From Tsukamurella sp. TY48 (GTDB lineage Bacteria; Actinomycetota; Actinomycetes; Mycobacteriales; Mycobacteriaceae): 64,000 bases of DNA. Below, piece after piece: positions 41,919-51,448 of this stretch (position 1 is its first letter; each line of letters begins with the position of its first letter). Under the pieces are notes generated by a model that made no database searches, had not been told where the DNA came from, and was given only the letters and a program-made list of their open reading frames with translations. The translations under genes and the position numbers were made by a program. Location of the stretch: NCBI RefSeq assembly GCF_019656655.1, contig NZ_BPMV01000001.1:2542001-2606000 (forward strand), in the 5' to 3' direction.

Positions 41919-43310
41919 ATGACGGCAGCAACGGACAACGATACTTCCGGCGGGCCGGTGCGCCGCAAGAAGGACAAGACGCACTACCTGTACCTGGCCG
42001 TGATCGTCGCGGTGATCGCCGGTGTGGCGGTCGGCATGCTGTTCCCCGAATTCGGCAAGGGGCTCAAGCCGCTCGGCGACATCTTCGTCGACCTGATCAA
42101 GATGATGATCGCGCCGGTGATCTTCTGCACCATCGTGCTGGGCATCGGCTCGGTGCGCGCGGCGGCATCGGTCGGCAAGATCGGCGGGCTGGCGATGGCC
42201 TACTTCGTGGTGATGTCGACCTTCGCGCTCGGCATCGGCCTCGTCGTCGGCAACCTGCTCAAGCCCGGCACCGGTCTGAACCTGCCCGCCGAGGCGGGCG
42301 GCGGCGCCAAGTACGCCGATCAGGCGCACGAGGCGGGCGGCACCTGGGACTTCATCCGCGGCATCGTCCCGGACACCCTGTTCTCCTCGCTGACCTCGGG
42401 CAGCGTGCTGCAGGCCCTGCTGGTCGCCTTGCTCGTGGGCTTCGCCCTGCAGGCCATGGGTGGCGCCGGTGAGCCGATCCTGCGCGGCGTCGCGATGGTG
42501 CAGAAGCTGGTCTTCCGGGTGCTGGTGATGATCCTGTGGCTGGCGCCGGTCGGCGCCTTCGGGGCCATCGCGGCGGTGGTGGGTGCCACCGGATTCGAGG
42601 CGGTCAAGCAGCTCGCCTGGCTGATGGTGGCCTTCTACGCCACCTGCCTGGTGTTCGTCTTCGTGATCCTGGGCCTGCTGCTGCGCTTCGTGGCGAACCT
42701 GTCCGTGTTCAAGCTCGCCCGCTACCTGGCACGGGAGTACCTGCTGATCGTGGCCACTAGCTCCAGCGAGTCCGCGCTGCCGCGCCTGATCGCCAAGATG
42801 GAGCACGCCGGCGTCGAGAAGTCGACGGTGGGGATCGTGGTGCCCACCGGCTACTCCTTCAACCTCGACGGCACCGCGATCTACCTGACCATGGCCTCGC
42901 TGTTCATCGCCGACGCCATGGGCGCCCCGTTCTCGATCGGGCAGCAGTTCTCGCTGCTGCTGTTCATGATGATCGCTTCGAAGGGCGCCGCGGGCGTCAC
43001 CGGCGCCGGGCTGGCCACGCTGGCCGGTGGCCTGCAGACCCACCGCCCCGACCTGCTCGACGGTGTGCCGGTGATCGTGGGCATCGACCGGTTCATGTCC
43101 GAGGCCCGCGCGCTCACCAACTTCTCCGGCAACGCCATCGCGACGCTGCTGATCGGCACCTGGACCAAGACCATCGACCGTGATCGCACGGTGGAGGTGC
43201 TGGACGGCCGCGCGCCCTTCGACGAGGAGACCATGGTCGACGACCACGATCTGCCCGCGGCCGAGGGCGCACCGTCGGGCGGCGGCGCGGAGGTGGCGCA
43301 GGCCCGTTGA
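41919..43310 (+). CDS. dctA: C4-dicarboxylate:cation symporter DctA
   Basis: ATG 41919 follows a GAAGGAGA ribosome site. The 463-residue protein has about 8 membrane segments plus re-entrant loops and the DAACS signatures: KMMIAPVIFCTIVLG early, the serine-rich ATSSSESALPRLIAKME loop, PTGYSFNLDGTAIYLT, and the C-terminal FSGNAIATLLIGTW. It takes up succinate, fumarate, malate and similar acids. It diverges from the two-component system that probably controls it. Confidence 0.93.
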   Translation: MTAATDNDTSGGPVRRKKDKTHYLYLAVIVAVIAGVAVGMLFPEFGKGLKPLGDIFVDLIKMMIAPVIFCTIVLGIGSVRAAASVGKIGGLAMAYFVVMSTFALGIGLVVGNLLKPGTGLNLPAEAGGGAKYADQAHEAGGTWDFIRGIVPDTLFSSLTSGSVLQALLVALLVGFALQAMGGAGEPILRGVAMVQKLVFRVLVMILWLAPVGAFGAIAAVVGATGFEAVKQLAWLMVAFYATCLVFVFVILGLLLRFVANLSVFKLARYLAREYLLIVATSSSESALPRLIAKMEHAGVEKSTVGIVVPTGYSFNLDGTAIYLTMASLFIADAMGAPFSIGQQFSLLLFMMIASKGAAGVTGAGLATLAGGLQTHRPDLLDGVPVIVGIDRFMSEARALTNFSGNAIATLLIGTWTKTIDRDRTVEVLDGRAPFDEETMVDDHDLPAAEGAPSGGGAEVAQAR

Positions 43311-43340
43311 CAGGCGACGAGAACGCGTTCTAATCTCCAG

Positions 43341-43377
43341 GTATCAGAAATGGACCGATGCGGTCCAAATATGAACC
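43341..43377. promoter_or_regulatory. Tandem IclR-type operator upstream of cysD
   Basis: The strong box GGTCCAAATATGAACC (43362-43377) matches the box upstream of the sulfotransferase operon at 14 of 16 positions, the two differences being an exchange between the symmetrical half-sites. A weaker box (GTATCAGAAATGGACC, 43341-43356) lies 5 bp upstream, giving the same 21-bp spacing. TGGACC-GATGC-GGTCCA (43351-43367) also forms a perfect inverted repeat across the two boxes. The strong box ends 13 bp before the cysD ATG. Confidence 0.6.
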
Positions 43378-43390
43378 ATTGGAGAGAGTG

Positions 43391-44320
43391 ATGAGCGCTC
43401 CCGTCGCCCCGGCCCCCACGACGGTGCCGGCCCATCTGGCCGAGCTCGAAGCGGAGGCGGTGTACATCTTCCGAGAGGTCGCCGCCTCCTTCGAGCGTCC
43501 CGTGCTGCTGTTCTCGGGCGGTAAGGATTCGGTGGTCATGCTGCACCTCGCGGCCAAGGCCTTCTGGCCCGCCGCGATCCCGTTCCCGGTGCTGCACATC
43601 GACACCGGCCACAACTTCGACGAGGTGCTGGCCTTCCGCGACGATCTCGCCGCCCGGATGGGCGTGCGCCTCGAGATCGGCAGCGTGCAGGACGACATCG
43701 ACTCCGGCGCCGTGGTCGAGCAGACCGGACCGGGCGCCACCCGCAACCGGCTGCAGACCGCCACGCTGCTGCGCAGCATCGCCGAGCACCGCTTCGACGC
43801 GGCCTTCGGCGGCGCCCGCCGGGACGAGGACAAGGCCCGCGCCAAGGAGCGCATCTTCAGCTTCCGGGATCGGTTCGGGCAGTGGGACCCCCGCGCGCAG
43901 CGCCCCGAACTGTGGAACATCTTCAACGGCCTGCACGCACGCGGCGAGCACATCCGCGTCTTCCCCCTGTCCAACTGGACCGAGCTCGACATCTGGCAGT
44001 ACATCGCCGCTGAGCGGGTGGACCTGCCGGCGCTGTACTACGCGCACGAGCGCGAAGTGATCGAACGCGACGGCATGCTGCTGTCGGTGGGCCCGCTGGT
44101 GCAGCCCGAGCCGGGCGAGACGCCCGCGGTCCGGACGGTGCGCTTCCGCACCGTCGGCGATGCGACCTGCACGGGCGCAGTCGAATCCGACGCCACCGAC
44201 GCCGAGGCCGTGGTCGCCGAGGTGGCCGCGACCCGGATCACCGAGCGCGGCGCCACCCGCGCCGACGACCGGATCTCCGAGGCCGGGATGGAAGACCGCA
44301 AGAAGGAGGGCTACTTCTGA
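43391..44320 (+). CDS. cysD: Sulfate adenylyltransferase subunit 2
   Basis: CysD makes APS from sulfate and ATP with the GTPase CysN. The 309-residue protein has the PP-loop FSGGKDS (42-47), the [16 protein letters not shown] block, the [14 protein letters not shown] segment and the C-terminal [11 protein letters not shown] and [12 protein letters not shown] motifs. ATG 43391 follows GGAGAGAG. It overlaps cysNC at 44320 (TGATG). The operator box immediately upstream suggests IclR control shared with the sulfotransferase operon. Reduction to sulfide would need cysH, which is not in the window. Confidence 0.95.
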   Translation: MSAPVAPAPTTVPAHLAELEAEAVYIFREVAASFERPVLLFSGGKDSVVMLHLAAKAFWPAAIPFPVLHIDTGHNFDEVLAFRDDLAARMGVRLEIGSVQDDIDSGAVVEQTGPGATRNRLQTATLLRSIAEHRFDAAFGGARRDEDKARAKERIFSFRDRFGQWDPRAQRPELWNIFNGLHARGEHIRVFPLSNWTELDIWQYIAAERVDLPALYYAHEREVIERDGMLLSVGPLVQPEPGETPAVRTVRFRTVGDATCTGAVESDATDAEAVVAEVAATRITERGATRADDRISEAGMEDRKKEGYF

Positions 44321-46200
44321 TGGAGATGGTGCGGATCGCGACCGCCGGCAGCGTGGACGACGGCAAGTCGACCCTGATCGGACGGCTGCTCTACGAATCG
44401 AAGGCGGTCTTCGAGGACCAGCTCGCGGCGGTCGCCGCGACCACCCGGGCGCGCGGCGAGGCGGGCGTCGACCTCGCGCTGCTCACCGACGGGCTGCGGG
44501 CCGAGCGGGAGCAGGGCATCACCATCGACGTGGCGCACCGATACTTCGCCACGCCCGCACGGAAGTTCATCGTCGCCGATACCCCGGGGCACGAGCAGTA
44601 CACCCGGAACATGGTGACCGGGGCATCGACCGCCGATGTGGCGCTGATCCTCGTGGACGCGCGGCACGGGCTCACCGCGCAGTCGCGCCGGCACACCTTC
44701 CTCACCTCGCTGCTCGGTGTGCAGCACGTGGTGCTGTGCATCAACAAGATGGACCTGGTCGGCTTCGCGCAGGAGCGGTTCGATCAGATCCGCACCGAGT
44801 TCACCGAATTCGCCGCCAAGCTCGAGGTGCACGATGTGGAGTCGATCCCCGTTTCCGCGCTGCTCGGCGACAACATCACCGAACGCTCGCCGAACATGCC
44901 CTGGTACGACGGTCCCTCGCTGCTCTACCACCTGGAGAACGTGCACGTGGTGAGCGACCGGAACCTCATCGACGCCCGGCTGCCGATCCAGTACGTGATC
45001 CGGCCGCAGGGCGCCGCCGCTCCCGGGACCGATCCGCGGGCGCTGCACGACTTCCGCGGCGTGGCCGGCACCGTCGCCTCCGGATCGTTCGCCGTGGGCG
45101 ACGAGGTGGTGGCCCTACCGTCCGGCTTCTCGACGACCGTGACCGAGCTGTACCGGCCCGGCGGCACTCCGGCGACGGAGCTCACGGCCGGGGAGGCGGT
45201 GTGTGTGCGCCTGGCGGACCAGCTCGACATCGGCCGCGGCGACATGCTCTGCCGCCCGGTGAACCGGCCGCAGTCCGCCGCCGACCTCGACACCATGGTG
45301 TGCTGGTTCTCGGACACCGCCGAGCTGGCGCAGGGCGCCGAATACCGGATGCTGCACGCCAACTCGTCGGAACTGGTACGCGTCGAGGAGGTGGACTACC
45401 GGCTGGACACCACCACGCTCCATCGCGACAGATCTGCGACGAATCTGCAGCTCAATGACATCGGACGGGTGCAATTGGCCGCACGGCGTCCCATCCTGTT
45501 CGATCCGTACCGGCGCAACCGCACGACCGGTAGCTTCGTGCTCGTGCACCCGCAGACCAACGAGACGGTCGCGGCGGGCATGATCTCGGGGCCCACCCTG
45601 AAGAACTCCGCCGTGGTGTGGCACGGCGCCGCCCTCGACCGCTCCGAGCGTGCCACCCGCGGCGGCACGCTGTGGCTCACCGGGCTCTCGGCGTCGGGCA
45701 AGTCCACGGTCGCGGCGGAGGTCGAACGCCTCCTGGTGGCCCGCGGCATCCCGGCCTACCGGTTGGACGGCGACAACCTGCGCCACGGCCTCAACTCGGA
45801 TCTCGGCTTCAGCGCCGCGGACCGGGCGGAGAACGTGCGCCGGGTGGGCGCCGTGGCGCAGCTCCTCGCCGATGCCGGGACGGTGGCGGTCGCGGCCCTG
45901 ATCAGCCCCTACCGCGCCGACCGCGAGCGGATCCGGCGCGAGCACGAGGCCGCGGGACTGCCCTTCTGCGAGGTGTACGTGGACACCCCCATCGAGCAGT
46001 GCGAACGGCGCGACCCCAAGGGCATGTACGCCCGGGCGCGGGCGGGTGAGGTGCCCGATTTCACCGGCGTCAGCGCACCCTACGAGGCGCCGGTGGAGCC
46101 CGAACTGGTGCTCCGTCCCTCGGACGGCGAACCCGCCGCGCAGGCACGGCTCGTGGTGGCGCGGTGGCTCGCGGTCAACGCCGCCGCGGGCGGCCTCTAA
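44320..46200 (+). CDS. cysNC: Bifunctional sulfate adenylyltransferase GTPase subunit and APS kinase
   Basis: The 626-residue protein is a CysN-CysC fusion. Residues 1 to about 435 are the elongation-factor-like GTPase: P-loop GSVDDGKS (10-17), switch/G3 DTPGHEQY (87-94) and NKMD (142-145). Residues from about 447 hold APS kinase with a second P-loop GLSASGKS (455-462), [15 protein letters not shown] and the lid region [19 protein letters not shown]. It therefore converts APS directly to PAPS, the sulfotransferase donor. The stop is 9 bp upstream of the purL start, an unusual neighbour. Confidence 0.95.
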   Translation: MEMVRIATAGSVDDGKSTLIGRLLYESKAVFEDQLAAVAATTRARGEAGVDLALLTDGLRAEREQGITIDVAHRYFATPARKFIVADTPGHEQYTRNMVTGASTADVALILVDARHGLTAQSRRHTFLTSLLGVQHVVLCINKMDLVGFAQERFDQIRTEFTEFAAKLEVHDVESIPVSALLGDNITERSPNMPWYDGPSLLYHLENVHVVSDRNLIDARLPIQYVIRPQGAAAPGTDPRALHDFRGVAGTVASGSFAVGDEVVALPSGFSTTVTELYRPGGTPATELTAGEAVCVRLADQLDIGRGDMLCRPVNRPQSAADLDTMVCWFSDTAELAQGAEYRMLHANSSELVRVEEVDYRLDTTTLHRDRSATNLQLNDIGRVQLAARRPILFDPYRRNRTTGSFVLVHPQTNETVAAGMISGPTLKNSAVVWHGAALDRSERATRGGTLWLTGLSASGKSTVAAEVERLLVARGIPAYRLDGDNLRHGLNSDLGFSAADRAENVRRVGAVAQLLADAGTVAVAALISPYRADRERIRREHEAAGLPFCEVYVDTPIEQCERRDPKGMYARARAGEVPDFTGVSAPYEAPVEPELVLRPSDGEPAAQARLVVARWLAVNAAAGGL

Positions 46201-46209
46201 ACTGGGTGG

Positions 46210-48477
46210 GTGCACGTAGACACGGTCTCTGAAGCCGCCTCCACGCCCGACGTCGACCAGCCCTACCGGGAGCTCGGCCTCAAGGACGACGAGTACCAGC
46301 GGATCCGCGAGATCCTGGGCCGCCGCCCCACCGATGCCGAGCTCGCCATGTACTCGGTGATGTGGTCCGAGCACTGCTCCTACAAGAGCTCCAAGGTGCA
46401 TCTGCGCTACTTCGGCGAGACCACCACCGACGAGATGCGCTCCACCATGCTCGCGGGCATCGGCGAGAACGCCGGCGTGGTGGACGTGGGCGACGGCTGG
46501 GCCGTCACCTTCAAGGTGGAGTCGCACAACCACCCGTCGTACGTGGAGCCCTACCAGGGCGCCGCCACCGGCGTGGGCGGCATCGTCCGCGACATCATGG
46601 CCATGGGCGCGCGCCCGATCGCCGTGATGGACCAGCTGCGGTTCGGCCCGGCCGATGCCCCCGACACCCGCCGCGTGCTCGACGGTGTGGTGCGCGGCGT
46701 GGGCGGCTACGGCAACTCGCTCGGCCTGCCCAACGTGGGCGGCGAGACCGTCTTCGACGCGTCCTACGCGGGCAATCCGCTGGTCAACGCTCTCTGTGCC
46801 GGCGTGCTGCGCACCGAGGACCTGCACCTGGCCTTCGCCTCGGGCCAGGGCAACAAGATCATCCTGTTCGGCGCCCGCACCGGCCTCGACGGCATCGGCG
46901 GCGTCTCCGTGCTCGCCTCGGAGACCTTCGAGGAGGGCAGCAAGCCCAAGAAGCTTCCCGCCGTGCAGGTGGGCGATCCGTTCACCGAGAAGGTGCTCAT
47001 CGAGTGCTGTCTCGATCTGTACCGCGAGAAGCTGGTGGTGGGCATCCAGGACCTCGGCGGTGCCGGCCTGAGCTGCGCCACCTCCGAGCTGGCCGCGGCC
47101 GGCTCGGGTGGCATGCACATCGACCTGGAGAAGGTGCCCACCCGCGCCACCGGCATGACCCCGGCCGAGGTGCTCTCCTCGGAGTCGCAGGAGCGCATGT
47201 GCGCCGTGGTGACGCCGGAGAACGTCGACGAGTTCATGGCCGTGTGCGCCAAGTGGGACGTGCTGGCCACCGTGATCGGCGAGGTCACCGACGGCCCGCA
47301 CCTGGTGATCACCTGGAACGGCGAGACCGTGGTCGACGCCCCGGCTCGCACCATCGCCCACGACGGCCCCGTCTACGAGCGCCCCGTGCAGCGGCCCGCG
47401 TTCATGGACGCGCTCATCGCCGACACCACGGCGGGCCTGCGCCGCCCGGCGTCCGACGACGAGCTGCGCGCCACCGCCCTGAAGATGCTGGCCTCGCCGG
47501 CGCTGTGCTCGCGCAAGTTCATCACCGAGCAGTACGACCGCTACGTGCGCGGCAACACCGTGCTCGCCGAGAACGCGGACGGCGGCGTGCTGCGCATCGA
47601 CGAGTCGACGCAGCGGGGCATCGCGCTCTCGACCGATGCCTCGGGCCGGTACACCTACCTCGATCCGTACACCGGCGGACAGCTCGCGCTCGCCGAGGCC
47701 TACCGCAACGTGGCCGTCACCGGTGCCACCCCGAAGGCCGTCACCGACTGCCTCAACTTCGGCTCGCCCGAGGACCCGGGTGTGATGTGGCAGTTCCAGC
47801 AGGCCGTGCACGGCATCGCCGACGCCTGCGTCGAACTCGGCATCCCGGTGACCGGCGGCAACGTGAGCTTCTACAACCAGACCGGCTCCACCGCGATCCT
47901 GCCGACCCCCGTGGTGGGCGTGCTCGGCGTGATCGACGATGTGCGCCGTCGCATCCCCACGGGCCTGGGCACCGAACCCGGCGAGACGCTGTATCTGCTG
48001 GGCGACACCCACGACGAGTTCGACGGCTCCATCTGGGCGCAGGTCGAGCACGACCACCTCGGCGGCGTGCCGCCGAAGGTGGACCTGCAGCGCGAGAAGC
48101 TGCTGGCCGATGTGCTCACCGCCGCCTCGCGCGACGGCCTCGTCTCCGCCGCGCACGACCTCTCCGAGGGCGGCCTGTGGCAGGCGGTCGTCGAGGGCGC
48201 GCTCGCGGGGGAGACCGGCTGCCGGTTGATCCTGCCCGAGGGTTCGGACGCGTTCGTGCAGCTGTTCTCGGAGTCGGCGGGCCGCGTTCTGGTGGCCGTG
48301 CCGCGCACCGAGGAGACCCGGTTCGCCGCGATGTGCTCCGCCCGCGGTCTGCCCGCGGCGCGGATCGGCGTGGTGGATCAGGGGAGCGACGCCGTCGAGG
48401 TGCAGGGCCGGTTCTCCGTGCCGCTCGCCGAGCTGCGCGCCACCCACGAGGGCACGCTGCCCGCGCTGTTCTCCTGA
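46210..48477 (+). CDS. purL: FGAM synthase, small type PurL
   Basis: The 755-residue ATP-dependent enzyme works with PurS and PurQ; its length is that of the small type, consistent with separate purS and purQ genes. Signatures include [45 protein letters not shown] (split), [14 protein letters not shown] and [15 protein letters not shown]. The GTG start gives MHVDTVSE. It lies 9 bp after cysNC and 27 kb from purS-purQ, so a pepC-to-purL accessory block separates the partners; in M. tuberculosis they are only a few kilobases apart. Confidence 0.96.
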   Translation: MHVDTVSEAASTPDVDQPYRELGLKDDEYQRIREILGRRPTDAELAMYSVMWSEHCSYKSSKVHLRYFGETTTDEMRSTMLAGIGENAGVVDVGDGWAVTFKVESHNHPSYVEPYQGAATGVGGIVRDIMAMGARPIAVMDQLRFGPADAPDTRRVLDGVVRGVGGYGNSLGLPNVGGETVFDASYAGNPLVNALCAGVLRTEDLHLAFASGQGNKIILFGARTGLDGIGGVSVLASETFEEGSKPKKLPAVQVGDPFTEKVLIECCLDLYREKLVVGIQDLGGAGLSCATSELAAAGSGGMHIDLEKVPTRATGMTPAEVLSSESQERMCAVVTPENVDEFMAVCAKWDVLATVIGEVTDGPHLVITWNGETVVDAPARTIAHDGPVYERPVQRPAFMDALIADTTAGLRRPASDDELRATALKMLASPALCSRKFITEQYDRYVRGNTVLAENADGGVLRIDESTQRGIALSTDASGRYTYLDPYTGGQLALAEAYRNVAVTGATPKAVTDCLNFGSPEDPGVMWQFQQAVHGIADACVELGIPVTGGNVSFYNQTGSTAILPTPVVGVLGVIDDVRRRIPTGLGTEPGETLYLLGDTHDEFDGSIWAQVEHDHLGGVPPKVDLQREKLLADVLTAASRDGLVSAAHDLSEGGLWQAVVEGALAGETGCRLILPEGSDAFVQLFSESAGRVLVAVPRTEETRFAAMCSARGLPAARIGVVDQGSDAVEVQGRFSVPLAELRATHEGTLPALFS

Positions 48478-48524
48478 TCGCGACGGGGTGCCGTCGCACG
48501 TCGGTGCTACCGTCGGAGAACTGA

Positions 48525-48540
48525 TGTGACGACGGTCACA
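48525..48540. promoter_or_regulatory. CRP/GlxR-type binding site upstream of kynA
   Basis: TGTGA-CGACGG-TCACA is a perfect match to the CRP half-site pair with 6-bp spacing, which is also the consensus of the actinobacterial cAMP regulators (CRP, GlxR). It lies 46 bp before the TTG start of kynA, so it could control the kynurenine operon. Confidence 0.6.
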
Positions 48541-48586
48541 ATTTCGCCCACTGAGGTGTGCGGACGGTGATCGAGAGGGGTGACAT

Positions 48587-49426
48587 TTGCGGGAGATCGA
48601 AGACGGCATCGTCCGGGACTTCAGTGATCGGATGAGCTACGGCTCGTACCTCGACCTGGACACGCTGTTCTCCGCGCAGCACCCGCGCAGCGATCCGCCG
48701 CATCACGACGAGCTGCTGTTCATCATCCAGCACCAGACCTCGGAGCTGTGGCTGCACCTGACCGTGCACGAGCTGCGCGATGTCACCGAACAGCTCAAAC
48801 AGGACCGGCTGGACGTCGCGATGAAGCGGCTGGCGCGGGTCAAGCACATCCAGGAGACCCTGACTCAGCAGTGGTCGGTGCTGGCGACACTCACCCCCAC
48901 CGAATACGCCCAGTTCCGTGGGGCTCTCGCGAATTCCTCGGGCTTCCAATCGGTGAACTACCGTGCCGTGGAGTTCCTGCTCGGCAACAAGCACGAGGGC
49001 ATGCTCGCGATCCACGAGGCCGATCCGGAGGGGCACGCGTTGCTCTCGGAGCTGCTGGTGGAACCCAGTGTGTACGACGAGTTCCTGCGCTACCTCGCGC
49101 GGCGCGGAATGCCCATCCCGCAGGAGATCCTGGATCGTGACGTCTCCCAACCCTGGGAGTTCAACGCGGACCTGGTCACGGTGCTCCGTGATGTCTACGA
49201 GAACGTCGAGGAGAACTGGGACGTCTACGAGGCGCTGGAGGAGCTCGTGGATCTGGAGGACAACTTCCAGTTCTGGCGGTTCCGGCACCTGCGTACCGTG
49301 CAGCGCACCATCGGCTTCAAACACGGCACCGGCGGATCGTCCGGCGTCGGATTCCTCAAGAAGGCACTCGATCTCACCTTCTTCCCGGAGCTGTACGCGG
49401 TGCGCACCGAGGTCCGGGATGCCTGA
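48587..49426 (+). CDS. kynA: Tryptophan 2,3-dioxygenase
   Basis: The TTG start at 48587 has a GAGAGGGG site 6 bp upstream; no upstream in-frame ATG or GTG fits. The 279-residue heme enzyme opens tryptophan to N-formylkynurenine. Family markers are MSYGSYLDLDTLF, HHDELLFIIQHQTSELWLHL (split), FQSVNYRAVEFLLGNK and a C-terminal FRHLRTVQRTIGFKHGTGGSSGV (split) containing the proximal heme histidine. It is first in a four-gene operon and overlaps the amidohydrolase gene by 8 bp. A CRP-type site lies just upstream. Confidence 0.94.
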   Translation: MREIEDGIVRDFSDRMSYGSYLDLDTLFSAQHPRSDPPHHDELLFIIQHQTSELWLHLTVHELRDVTEQLKQDRLDVAMKRLARVKHIQETLTQQWSVLATLTPTEYAQFRGALANSSGFQSVNYRAVEFLLGNKHEGMLAIHEADPEGHALLSELLVEPSVYDEFLRYLARRGMPIPQEILDRDVSQPWEFNADLVTVLRDVYENVEENWDVYEALEELVDLEDNFQFWRFRHLRTVQRTIGFKHGTGGSSGVGFLKKALDLTFFPELYAVRTEVRDA

Positions 49427-50225
49427 CGGCGAGACCGCCTGCGCGCCCGACTGGTTGGACCTGCCGATCGTGGACTTCCACATCCACGAGATGCTGCTCG
49501 GCGGTGCCGACCTCGCCGGTGTCGCCGCCGCCGTCGACCTCGGTGGGCCGGACGGTCCGCGGCGCCCCGACCGGGTGTACGCGGGCCGGTTCCTCACGGT
49601 CCCGGGCGGATACCCGAGCGACCGCGCATGGGCCGCGCCGGGGAGCTGGCGCGAGGTGCGCTCCGCCGCCGACGGTGCGGAGGCCGTCGCGGAACAGATG
49701 GCATCCGGCAGCGCCGTGATCAAGGTGGCGCTCAACGCCGCCGCCGGGCCGGTGCCCGGGCCCGCGGTGCTGACCGCGATCGTCGCCGCCGCGCATGCCG
49801 CGGGCCGCGAGGTGGTGGCCCACTGCGAGGGCGGCACCGTGGGGACCGCGGCGGACGCGGGTGTGGACGTGCTCGCCCACACCCCCTTCGACGAGGCTCT
49901 CGACACCGCGCTCGCACAGGCCTTCCCGTACGTGATCAGTACCCTGGACATCCACGGATGGGGCACCCGCACAGCGGAATCCGCGGCGGCGATCAGTAAT
50001 CTCCGGGTTCTCGCCGAGGCGGGCGCGCAGGTGCTCTACGGCACCGACCTCGGCAACGGGCCGTTGCCGCCCGGCGTCAACCGGCGCGAGCTCGACCTGT
50101 TGGCCGAAGCGGGACTCGGACGCGACGACATCCGCCGCGCCGTCTCCGCGACGGCGGCGCCGCCGGGCCTGCGCGCCGCACTCGAAGCCCTACCCGTGTT
50201 CCGCGACCCCCAGGAGGCCCGATGA
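49419..50225 (+). CDS. Metal-dependent amidohydrolase, candidate kynurenine formamidase
   Basis: The 268-residue protein shows the amidohydrolase metal set: H21 and H23 (DFHIHE), K102 in VIKVAL (carbamylated in binuclear relatives), H135 (AHCEGG), H154 (LAHTP) and D210 (YGTD). It is not a member of the usual KynB or AFMID families. Its place between kynA and kynU, with overlaps on both sides, suggests that it hydrolyses N-formylkynurenine; this is an inference. The start ATG 49419 lies inside kynA. Confidence 0.8.
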   Translation: MPDGETACAPDWLDLPIVDFHIHEMLLGGADLAGVAAAVDLGGPDGPRRPDRVYAGRFLTVPGGYPSDRAWAAPGSWREVRSAADGAEAVAEQMASGSAVIKVALNAAAGPVPGPAVLTAIVAAAHAAGREVVAHCEGGTVGTAADAGVDVLAHTPFDEALDTALAQAFPYVISTLDIHGWGTRTAESAAAISNLRVLAEAGAQVLYGTDLGNGPLPPGVNRRELDLLAEAGLGRDDIRRAVSATAAPPGLRAALEALPVFRDPQEAR

Positions 50226-51448
50226 CCGACGCCGACCCCGCGGCGGCGCTGCGCGCCCGCGCGGCCGACCTCGATGCACACGATCCACTGGCACACTGCC
50301 GCGGCGAGTTCGACGGTGAGATCCGCGCCTATCTCGACGGCAATTCGCTCGGCCGCCCCGTGCGCGCCGCCGCCGATGCGCTCGCCCGGTTCGTGCCGGG
50401 CGAGTGGGGGACCGGGCTCATCCGCAGCTGGGATGACGGCTGGTTCGATCTCCCGCTGACGCTCGGGGACCGGCTCGCTGCAGCGGTCCTCGGTGCCGCC
50501 GCCGGCCAGACCATGGTGGCCGATTCGACCTCGGTGATCCTGTACAAGCTGCTGCGCGCCGCGATCGCCGCGGCCCCCGCGGACCGTCGCGTGGTGGTGC
50601 TGGACCGGGAGAACTTCCCCACCGATCGGTATCTCGCCGAGGGCGTCGCCGCCGAGACGGGTGTCGAACTGCGCTGGATCGACCCGGACCCCGCCGCGGG
50701 TGTCACGGCGGATGATCTGGCCGCCGTCCTGGGATCCGATGTCGCCGTGGTGCTACTGAGCCACGTCTCCTACAAGTCCGGCTACATCGCGGATCTGGAG
50801 GGCCTGACCGCCCTCGCGCACGAGCACGGCGCGCTGGTGCTGTGGGACCTGTGCCACTCGGCCGGGGTCCTCGACGTGCGCCTCGATGCCGCCGATGTGG
50901 ATCTCGCGGTGGGCTGCACCTACAAGTTCCTCTGCGGCGGACCCGGCGCTCCCGCCTTCGGTTACGTGGCCGCGCGGCACCAGGCCGCGCTGACCCAGCC
51001 CATCCAGGGCTGGATGGGGCATGCCGACGCCTTCGGTATGGCGCAGGGCTACCGGCCCGCCGAGGGCATGCGCCGATTCCTCTCCGGCACACCCCCGATC
51101 CTCGCGATGGTGCCGCTCACGGCCGCGCTCGGCCTGATCGAGGAGGTGGGCATCGCCGCGATCCGGGCGAAGTCGATCACCCTCGGCCGCTTCGTGATCG
51201 AGGCCGCGGACGCGCTGCTCGCCGATCTCGGTGTGCGCGTGGTGTCTCCCCGCGACGACGAACGCCGCGGCGGGCACGTGACCGTGGCGCATCCCGGTTT
51301 CCGCGCGGTGACCGCCCGGCTGTGGGAGCGGGACATCGTGCCCGACTTCCGCAACCCGGACGGCATCCGCCTGGGCCTCTCGCCCCTGTCCACCAGCTAC
51401 GGTGAGGCCCTCGACGCCGTCATCGCCATCCGGGAGGAACTCCGATGA
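50222..51448 (+). CDS. kynU: Kynureninase
   Basis: The 408-residue PLP enzyme cuts kynurenine to anthranilate and alanine. The PLP lysine is in GCTYKFLCGGPGAP, with ADSTSVILYKLL (phosphate site), LSHVSYKSGY and LWDLCHSAGV as further family blocks, and YLDGNSLGRP at the N terminus. It overlaps the amidohydrolase (50222-50225) and the permease (51445-51448) by 4 bp each. The operon so gives tryptophan to anthranilate; whether anthranilate is further degraded cannot be told from this window. Confidence 0.94.
   Translation: MTDADPAAALRARAADLDAHDPLAHCRGEFDGEIRAYLDGNSLGRPVRAAADALARFVPGEWGTGLIRSWDDGWFDLPLTLGDRLAAAVLGAAAGQTMVADSTSVILYKLLRAAIAAAPADRRVVVLDRENFPTDRYLAEGVAAETGVELRWIDPDPAAGVTADDLAAVLGSDVAVVLLSHVSYKSGYIADLEGLTALAHEHGALVLWDLCHSAGVLDVRLDAADVDLAVGCTYKFLCGGPGAPAFGYVAARHQAALTQPIQGWMGHADAFGMAQGYRPAEGMRRFLSGTPPILAMVPLTAALGLIEEVGIAAIRAKSITLGRFVIEAADALLADLGVRVVSPRDDERRGGHVTVAHPGFRAVTARLWERDIVPDFRNPDGIRLGLSPLSTSYGEALDAVIAIREELR

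Noticed and set aside
45115-48609. An open minus-strand frame of 1164 codons across cysNC and purL
   Set aside because: It is the antisense shadow of two clear enzymes. G+C-rich coding DNA lacks stops in certain opposite frames; the translation is His/Arg/Gly-rich with no domain.
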